5,100 bases of DNA. Origin: CAZVAP01 sp964625125. GTDB lineage: Bacteria; Patescibacteriota; Gracilibacteria; Absconditabacterales; Absconditicoccaceae. Shown piece after piece: positions 1 to 5,100 of the stretch. The notes beneath the pieces are model-generated. The model saw only the letters and a program-made list of their open reading frames with translations. It was not told where the DNA came from and ran no database searches. A program made the translations under genes and the position numbers. Position 1 is the stretch's first letter. Every line of letters starts with the position of its first letter. The stretch lies in the NCBI GenBank assembly GCA_964625125.1, contig CAZVAP010000038.1:1-5100 (forward strand), given 5' to 3'.

Positions 1-696
1 CTGATAAATTATAAAATTTTGATAGATTGGAAAGCAATATTAGGAATGATAATAGTAGTTAGTTTATGGCTTATTACTGCTTTTATAAAACAAGGTTTAT
101 TAAAATTTAATAAAGTCTCATCTATATTGCCTTTTGAGAATCTTGCTCCATTATTTACTATTTTGATGTGATATTTTTTATTTCATGATAGTTCGGTGGC
201 TTCATTTCTTGTATCAATTTTAACAATTTTTGTGGTTATTATTTTTTCTTTTGATTATAAAAAGTTTACTTTTCCTAAAAAAGTTAGTTTATTGATTTTT
301 CAGCAATTTTTGTTTGCTTTATCTACCATTGTTATGGCTTTTGTATTAAAAAAATATAATTGACCTTCAGTTGCTTTGTTAGATGTGATTTTATCTATTT
401 TAATATTGATTATTTTTACAATAAAATTTTCTGAATTAAAGCAGTTTCATAAACAAAAACTAGATTTTTATAAATATAGATTTTGAGCTGGATTTGCTGG
501 ACGGACTGCATATGTAATTTCCCTGTTTTTGATTTCAGATTTATGAGTAGTTATTTCTACATTGTTAACTTTTTTGACTTTGGGATTTATTTTGATTATG
601 GGATATTTTTACTTAGATGATAAACCTTCAAAGAAAGATATTATTTTGGCTATAATAGTAACTTGTTTAGTTTGACTATGAATGTATTTTAAGTAA
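1..696 (+). CDS. EamA/DMT-family membrane transporter, 5' partial
   Basis: Reading frame 1 is open from the window edge to TAA at 694-696, giving 231 residues with UGA read as glycine. The protein is strongly hydrophobic, with about eight membrane segments (roughly 12-29, 46-60, 63-82, 96-116, 122-143, 162-181, 183-204 and 212-228). Two halves resemble each other: the stretch around ILMGYF at residues 54-59 matches IMGYF at 199-203, each followed by an acidic turn and another helix. This inverted-repeat layout and the PxxAxLxxxxMGxxxxxD pattern are typical of the EamA domain of drug/metabolite transporters, usually about 290 residues with ten helices. On that comparison some 50-60 N-terminal residues lie upstream of the window. 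Substrate cannot be told. UGA occurs six times (169, 361, 484, 544, 673, 679). The first residues shown are not a chosen start. Family call is fairly secure; another small multi-helix permease is possible. Confidence 0.7.
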
Positions 697-700
697 AAAT
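672..700 (+). promoter_or_regulatory. Possible sigma70-type promoter for the HIT-apaH-pseudouridine synthase trio
   Basis: TTGACT at 672-677 matches five of six bases of the -35 consensus. TAAAAA at 694-699, 16 bases further on, is only a fair -10 match. It lies at the end of the transporter gene and would give a leader of some 25 bases before the ATG at 730. In DNA this AT-rich such matches arise easily, and the trio could equally be read through from the transporter gene, since no terminator hairpin separates them. Confidence 0.25.
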
Positions 701-729
701 AAGTAGTTTTAGATTTTAATAAAATTAAA

Positions 730-1104
730 ATGACAAATTGTATCTTTTGTAAAATTGTGAATAAGGAAATACCAGCAACTATTGTTTATGAAGATGAAAA
801 TTATCTAGCTTTCAATGATATTAATCCTAAAATGAAAACCCATATTTTAGTAATTCCTAAAAAACATATTGAAAGATTTGATAATTTAAGACCACAAGAG
901 AATCAGAAAAGCTCAGAAAACAAGGAAACAATTTTAACAAAAGAAGAAAAGGAGAATTTAGAGATTGTTAAATGATTATTTGAAGTAGCTTATAAAATTA
1001 TAAAGGAAAGAAAATTGAATGGTTGTAGATTACAAATTAATTGTTGAGAAAATCACTGACAAGAAGTATTCCATATACATTTACATTTAATGTCAAATTG
1101 ATAA
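730..1104 (+). CDS. HIT-domain nucleotide hydrolase/transferase (HINT/Ap4A hydrolase type)
   Basis: A 124-residue protein of the histidine triad superfamily, whose members hydrolyse nucleoside phosphoramidates or dinucleoside polyphosphates in the cytoplasm. The N-terminus CIFCKI (residues 4-9) followed by ETPA-like EIPAT and the YEDENYLAFNDINP segment is the classic bacterial HIT opening. The triad HIHLH lies at residues 115-119, with His117 the expected nucleophile. The preceding block reads INCGENHGQEVFH, where both glycines (106 and 110) are UGA codons at positions that are glycine throughout the family; UGA also encodes residues 82 and 124. Under the standard code the protein would stop after 81 residues and lose its active site. 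Residues about 53-80 form a Lys/Glu-rich stretch longer than usual before the second helix, and the protein ends five residues after the triad, shorter than typical homologues. Its stop shares one base with the next start. The exact substrate is not determined. Confidence 0.92.
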
Positions 1105-1106
1105 TG
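1102..1106 (+). other. TAATG stop/start overlap, HIT to apaH
   Basis: The stop TAA (1102-1104) and the next start ATG (1104-1106) share one A. No GGAG-like ribosome site precedes this ATG, so the downstream gene probably depends on ribosomes finishing the HIT gene. This junction also fixes the start of the phosphoesterase, because its GDIHG motif begins only seven residues later. Confidence 0.85.
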
Positions 1107-1799
1107 AGAACTATATTTGTAGGGGATATACATTGATGTTATGATGAATTTTTATGATTGCTTGATAAAATAAACTATAATAAAAATTATGATAAACTTT
1201 ATTTAACTTGAGATTTGATAAATAAAGGTCCTAAAGCTAAAGAACTTTTAGATTTGTTGATTGACACTCCTGAGATTAAATCAGTTATTTGAAATAATGA
1301 AGTAAATTTTATTAGATATTTAAAGTTTAAAGGAGTTGATATAGAAAAAATTGGAAAATGAATTAAAAATTATGAAATTCTAAAGTCTAAAGGATTGTTT
1401 GATAAAACTTATGAAAAGCAAAACTTATTGTTTGAATCTTATATTTTAAATTTTTCTGAAAGACATATTAAATATTTACTTAATTTACCTTTATGGATTG
1501 AAAGTAAAGATTGGATACTTTTGCATTGAGGTTTAGTTCCTGGTAAGAATTTAGAAAGTCAAACTTTAGATGAGATTACCAGAATTAGAGATTATAATTG
1601 AAAACCATGGTATAAGTTTTATACTTGAGAAAAAGTAATTATTTACTGACATTGGGCAGCCGATGGATTAAGAATTAGAGAAAATACAAAATGATTAGAT
1701 TCTGGGTGTGTGTATTGAAAACGGCTTACAGCTTATATATGGGAAACTAAAGAAATAATTCAGCAAAGTGCTTTAAATATTTATGTAGATATAGATTAA
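1104..1799 (+). CDS. apaH: ApaH-like metallophosphoesterase (diadenosine tetraphosphatase type)
   Basis: A 231-residue calcineurin-like phosphoesterase. Metal-site motifs appear in the family order: GDIHG at 7-11, GDLINKGP at 36-43, GNNE at 63-66, LLHGG at 139-143 and YGHW at 181-184. The C-terminal block LDSGCVYGKRLTA follows the ApaH pattern LDTGCxWGGxLT. ApaH splits Ap4A symmetrically into two ADP using two divalent metal ions and also removes Np4 caps from RNA; a PrpE-like or other phosphatase role cannot be excluded. It is about 50 residues shorter than E. coli ApaH. Eleven of its 20 glycines are UGA, including motif glycines 11, 36, 63, 142 and 182. The odd point is GNNE: the family has GNHD or GNHE, and the histidine thought to act as general acid is Asn65 here. 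The gene overlaps the HIT gene and the pseudouridine synthase gene by one base each. Confidence 0.85.
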
Positions 1800-1801
1800 T
1801 G
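1797..1801 (+). other. TAATG stop/start overlap, apaH to pseudouridine synthase
   Basis: TAA (1797-1799) and ATG (1799-1801) share one base, exactly as at the previous junction. There is no Shine-Dalgarno-like sequence upstream. The repeated architecture supports one translationally coupled transcript for the three genes. Confidence 0.85.
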
Positions 1802-2395
1802 TTTAAACCAGTTATAGTTGCTTTTAATAAGCCAGTAGGATATGTAGTTTCAAAATCTGATAAACATAATAAAACTATTTTTGATATTTTACCAAAATCT
1901 TGGAGAAATGATTTTTATTATATATGAAGATTAGATAAAAATTCAGATTGATTATTACTTTTAACAAATGTTCCAGAATTAGTAAATGAAATAGAGCATC
2001 CTTCAAAGGGTATATTAAAAATTTATGAAGTAGAAATAGACAAACCTTTTAGGAGTAATTTAAGGGAAAAATTTAAAAAGGGCATATGGGTTACTGAAGA
2101 TTGAGAATTAGTTAAGGATTTAAAGTCTGAAAAATATAAAAATATTCCTAAAGATTTGCTTAAAGTTTATGATATTCATTATACAAAAGATAAAAGATGA
2201 AAACATATTTTGAGAATAGTTTTAGAGTATGGAAAGAAAAGACATATTAGAAGAATGTTAAAAGCTTTTTGATATAAAGTAAAAAGACTTACTAGAATAA
2301 AACATTGAAAGTATGAATTATGAAGATTAAAACCAGGTCAATATAGAATTTATCCATTAAAACGAAGACCAGGAAAGAAAGTGAATGTAATCTAG
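1799..2395 (+). CDS. RsuA/RluB/RluE-family pseudouridine synthase without S4 domain
   Basis: A 198-residue enzyme expected to convert a specific uridine in ribosomal RNA to pseudouridine. The family landmarks are VAFNKPVGYVVS at residues 7-18, the catalytic loop GRLDKNSDGLLLLTN at 43-57 with Asp46 as the conserved catalytic aspartate, and LEYGKKRHIRRML at 142-154, matching the family's EGxxRQxRRM block. The loop glycines 43 and 51 are UGA codons; the gene has seven UGA and six GGN glycines. The N-terminal S4 RNA-binding domain found in RsuA and RluB is absent, as in E. coli RluE. Instead the protein ends in a very basic tail (about 187-194, with KRRPGKK) that could help bind RNA (inference). 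The start is fixed by the overlap with apaH and by the KPxG motif close behind it. The stop is TAG. The target uridine cannot be predicted from sequence. Confidence 0.9.
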
Positions 2396-2402
2396 TTTTT
2401 TA

Positions 2403-2430
2403 TTGTAAACAAATTTTAAATAATTATATT
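2403..2430 (+). promoter_or_regulatory. Possible promoter for atpG
   Basis: TTGTAA at 2403-2408 and TATATT at 2425-2430 are separated by 16 bases. The -10 match is good (five of six), the -35 match weak (four of six). It sits in the 68-base gap before atpG and would leave a leader of some 25-30 bases. The rest of the gap (2396-2463) holds only AT-rich sequence and an imperfect dyad. The assignment is tentative because of base composition. Confidence 0.3.
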
Positions 2431-2463
2431 AACCTTAATTTATTTAGTTTAAGTAAAAAACTT

Positions 2464-3345
2464 ATGGCAAATGCAAAAGCTATAAAGGCAAAAATTAAGT
2501 CTATTTCTAATATCCAAAAAATTACATCTGCTTTGGAAGTTGTTTCTACTGTTAAATTACAAAAAATTAAAAATCAAGCAGAACACTTTAAAGATTATAT
2601 GGTAGAATTTTTGTATATCTTGGATATGGTTAATTTTTCAAAAATTTTTGGTTTTCAAAATTCTAATAATACAGGAAAAGAGTTGTTAGTTGTAGTTTCT
2701 ACAGAAAAAGGATTATGTGGTGCTTTAAATTCAAAATTATTTAGAAAAGTTTATAACTCAACTTATGAAGATAAAAGTAAGTATGATGTATTTGTAATTG
2801 GAAAAAAGTGATTAGAATATTTTACAAGATTATGATATAATATAGTTGGTGTTTTAAATTTGAAAGATACTTTCTCAGAAGCTGATTTGACTGATTTAAG
2901 AGCTTATTTAGTTAAATCATTAGATGATAATAAGTACTCTAAAATAAGAATTTTTTTCAATTATTTTAAAAATACAATGGTTCAATATCCTACAGATTTA
3001 CAATTATATCCTTTAACTAGAGAAAATTTTGAAGAATTTGCTAAAAATATAGAACTTGATGTTAATTTAGATGAAGAATACAATCAAGATATTATGATTG
3101 AACCTTCAGAGGAAGAGTATTACAACTTTTTACTAAAAAAATTTATTTCTGATATTACATATGGTGCAGTATTGGAAAATAAAGCTTGAGAGCATGCAAG
3201 TAGAATGATAGCAATGAAAAATGCAAAAGATAATAGTATTGACCTTAAAAAAGCTTTAACTATTACTTATAATAAACAAAGACAAGCTTCAGTTACTCAA
3301 GAAATTTCTGAGATTGTTTCTGCAAAGGTTGCTATGGAGGAGTAG
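2464..3345 (+). CDS. atpG: F1F0 ATP synthase gamma subunit
   Basis: A complete 293-residue gamma subunit, the rotating central shaft of F1 that couples proton or sodium flow through F0 to ATP synthesis on alpha3beta3, at the inner face of the membrane. The N-terminal helix shows the family pattern: RIxSIxNxxKIT appears as IKSISNIQKITSALEVVST near residues 11-29. The Rossmann-like middle includes ELLVVVSTEKGLCGALN. The C-terminal helix carries GEHASRMIAMKNAKDN and YNKQRQASVTQEISEI, the most conserved signature of the family. Length fits the usual 285-295. Three glycines are UGA (2809, 2833, 3187) and seven are GGN; the standard code would break the gene into three pieces. The serine usual in SEHAARM is glycine here, through UGA at 3187. 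Stop is TAG. No atpA or atpD flanks it, unlike the usual operon order. A gap of 21 bases separates it from the next gene, so the two may be co-transcribed. Confidence 0.95.
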
Positions 3346-3366
3346 ATTTATACTTAAATTTTTAAT

Positions 3367-3921
3367 ATGAATAAATTTCCTAAATTAGTTTCAAAAAAAT
3401 GGAATAGATACTCTAAATTAGAAAAGGTTTTTATTGTTTATCTTTGAATTTTGTTAGTATTAGAGTTTTTCTTACCAATTCTTAATATTGAAGGTGTTAA
3501 ATTTAGTTTTATTAATTCAAGGTTTATAGAAATAGATTTTATTCTATTGTTTACTCTTGTTTTTGTAATGCTTCGGAATGTTTCTTATACTGTTAAATGA
3601 TTAGTTAAATCCTTGTTTGGTTTTTATGAAAATGAAGCTTTAGTTAATTTTTGAGTTTTATTTTTGCATATAAGTTTGCTTGTTTTGATAAAAGATATGG
3701 TTTCATTATTAGCTTTTTCTCAAAGTTCTGATTTTTATAAATTAAGTTGGTGATATTATATTTTAGCTATCTTTTTGATTTTTGGTTTAATTTGGAATTT
3801 ATTTTTAGCAATAAATAATTCTTTAGGTTTAAATAAAAAGAAAAATTACTCTAAAGTTATTTGAGTTAATTTAGATACTCCAGAAGAAAAAAAGGAAATC
3901 AAAACTTTGTTTGAAAATTAA
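3367..3921 (+). CDS. Unknown four-helix membrane protein
   Basis: An open frame of 184 residues with UGA as glycine, not recognised as any named family. Hydrophobic segments lie at about 22-39, 56-69, 92-117 and 129-149. The N-terminus is short and basic (KLVSKKWNRYSKLEK), and the C-terminal 35 residues are polar and rich in Lys and Glu (EEKKEIK), so both ends are probably cytoplasmic (inference). Glycines are split between five UGA (3445, 3598, 3652, 3751, 3862) and four GGN, the same mix as in the neighbours, which supports real coding. ATG at 3367 is the first good start after the atpG stop, and no Shine-Dalgarno sequence precedes it at a workable distance. It probably shares a transcript with atpG. 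A role in the ATP synthase or in envelope stress is only a guess from position. The last codons contain the -35 element of the next gene's promoter. Confidence 0.75.
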
Positions 3922-3939
3922 AAACCTTTTTTGTATAAT
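3911..3939 (+). promoter_or_regulatory. Strong sigma70-type promoter for the TelA-family gene
   Basis: TTGAAA (3911-3916) and TATAAT (3934-3939) are separated by exactly 17 bases, with five of six and six of six consensus matches. The -35 element lies within the last codons of the preceding membrane-protein gene and the -10 just after its stop. Transcription would start near 3946, giving a leader of about 24 AT-rich bases before the ATG at 3970. This is the best promoter in the window and suggests that the TelA gene can be expressed independently of the atpG unit. Confidence 0.65.
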
Positions 3940-3969
3940 TTTTATGTTTTTAATTTGTAAATTTAAAAT

Positions 3970-5100
3970 ATGACAACTAAGCAAGCAGTTATAACTGAAG
4001 AAAATAATTTAGCTTTAGAAGAATTAAAAAATAAATTACAACAAAAAAATACAGATATTGTACCAGTTGAATTGGATGAAAGTGAAAAGCAAGAAATATC
4101 CCAAACTTTTGAGAATGTAAAAGATTTTAGGACTTTAGGAGAAAAAATTACTGCTCCAATTGATAATGTGATTGAGAAAACTTCTAAGATTATTGAATCA
4201 GATCCAATTATGGATGTTTCTGGTGAATTAAAAAAAGTTAATGAAGAAATCCAAAGTGTATATAAAGAGATTATTGATAATGATTCAGCTTTTACAAGAT
4301 TTTTGAAAAAAATACCAGTTTTAGGATCTTTTGTTAAAAAAGTTGATGATGCTATTGATGATTTTAAATTTGATATGAAATCTATTCAGTGAAAAATAGA
4401 AGTTATTTTTTCAGGTTTTGACCAATCTTATAAAAGTTTAAATAAATCAATTCAAATGCAACAAGAATTTTTAGAATGATTGGATGCTAATATTTGAAAA
4501 GTTAAAGCTTATAAAAAATATGTAGAACAAAAATTAAAAGAATTTAAGGGAAAATATGAAAATGTAAATGATCCAGAACAAAAAGAAAAATATGAGATGT
4601 TTATTAGAAATGTTGAATTTTTCTTGAGAAATTTAGAAACTTTAATTTGAAATTTAGAATTAGCTAGAAAAAGGTTATTGGTTAGGTTGGATTCAGCAGT
4701 TAAATTATCATTGGCTATGTCAGGTTCAAGACCTATTTTTAAAACATTGTTATCTGTTGCAATTCTTGAAACAGCAGGTCAAAAAGCTATTGATGCAAGT
4801 GCAAAAAGTATAGAAGCTATGTGAAATACAATTGATAAATTATCTTCAGATTTAACAGATAAAGTAATTCAATCTAGTAAAAAAACAGAAGAAATTACTT
4901 CAAAGCCAGTCTTAGATGGGAAGGTTTTTGTTGAAAATGTTAGGAAGTTAAAAGAACATTTTGAGCAAATAGAGCAGTATAGGGAACAAGTTAAAAAGGA
5001 AGCTGAGGAAGAAAGAAAATTATTTGAGCAAGCTACTAAAGAACTAGAAAATATGAAAACAGGTAAATCGGAAGATTTTAATGAATTGAAAGAAGAATTG
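3970..5100 (+). CDS. TelA/KlaA-family toxic anion resistance protein, 3' partial
   Basis: The frame is open from ATG at 3970 to the window edge, 377 residues without UAA or UAG. It resembles the TelA family (plasmid tellurite resistance TelA/KlaA and Bacillus YaaN-type proteins), long helical cytoplasmic proteins linked to resistance to toxic anions and cell-envelope stress; the biochemical activity is not established. The supporting blocks are a charged N-terminal region, FLKKIPVLGSFVKKVDDAI near residues 110-128 (family: a PxxG turn before helices), a long helical middle, and SGSRPIFKTLLSVAILETAG followed by IEAMGNTIDKLSSDL around 248-293. Residues about 316-362 are strongly heptad-like and Glu/Lys-rich, probably coiled coil. 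UGA encodes glycine at five positions (4390, 4477, 4495, 4648, 4822). Known members have about 380-400 residues, so the stop should lie not far beyond the window, unless the C-terminal coiled coil is extended. Family assignment is from pattern only. Confidence 0.72.

Noticed and set aside
730..975. A standalone 81-residue HIT fragment ending at UGA 973-975
   Set aside because: The frame continues after UGA into the conserved NCGENHGQ block and the HIHLH triad, so this is one gene with recoded UGA, not a truncation or pseudogene.
2464..3189. atpG split into separate genes at 2464-2811 and 2860-3189 (frameshift or pseudogene reading)
   Set aside because: Both parts and the remaining 3' part are in the same frame, interrupted only by UGA at 2809, 2833 and 3187. 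Reading UGA as Gly restores a normal-length gamma subunit.
3336..3342. GGAGGAG as ribosome binding site for the membrane protein at 3367
   Set aside because: It is 24 bases before the ATG, too far for a Shine-Dalgarno interaction, and it encodes the final Glu-Glu of atpG. No nearer start codon is usable, because the frame after it reaches TAA at once.
3917..3932. AAAAACCTTTTTT as an intrinsic terminator
   Set aside because: The loop would be two bases and the stem only A-T pairs, and the sequence is the spacer of the strong promoter before the TelA gene.
1..5100. Selenocysteine or programmed readthrough as the explanation for in-frame UGA
   Set aside because: UGA is too frequent (about 41 in seven unrelated genes) and falls on conserved glycines rather than Cys/Sec sites.
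1..5100. CRISPR arrays, tRNA or rRNA genes, insertion sequences, genes on the - strand
   Set aside because: No repeat-spacer pattern, cloverleaf-like GC-rich segment or terminal inverted repeats were seen by eye, and the + strand is filled with coding sequence.

Overview
The window is AT-rich, and all seven genes lie on the + strand with almost no space between them. Its defining property is the genetic code. Every gene carries in-frame UGA codons at positions where its family has glycine, and genes end only at UAA or UAG. By hand count, 41 of about 83 glycines are UGA and the other 42 are GGN. This is translation table 25, known from the Candidatus Gracilibacteria (BD1-5) and Absconditabacteria (SR1) branch of the candidate phyla radiation, so the DNA very probably comes from such a bacterium. 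Which of the two phyla cannot be decided here. Under the standard code most of these genes would be cut into fragments.

Layout: 1-696 is the 3' part of an EamA/DMT-type transporter with two internal repeats. A 33-base gap leads to a compact trio at 730-2395: a HIT-domain nucleotide hydrolase/transferase, an ApaH-like metallophosphoesterase (diadenosine tetraphosphatase type), and an RsuA/RluE-type pseudouridine synthase. Both junctions in the trio are the same one-base overlap, TAATG, so the three are probably co-transcribed and translationally coupled. A 68-base gap with a weak promoter candidate precedes atpG (2464-3345), the complete gamma subunit of F1 ATP synthase, which has no other atp gene beside it in the window. 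A small four-helix membrane protein of unknown function follows 21 bases later (3367-3921). The window ends inside a TelA/KlaA-family gene (3970 onward), preceded by the best promoter of the window, TTGAAA-17-TATAAT, which starts inside the end of the membrane-protein gene.

How the genes work together: the HIT protein and the ApaH-like enzyme belong to unrelated folds that both include dinucleoside-polyphosphate hydrolases, so their coupling suggests a small module clearing Ap4A-type nucleotides or Np4-type RNA caps (inference). The pseudouridine synthase ties the operon to RNA metabolism. The rest looks like ordinary housekeeping and envelope functions of a small-genome bacterium. No RNA gene, CRISPR array, insertion sequence or convincing hairpin terminator was seen. 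No gap between genes exceeds 68 bases.
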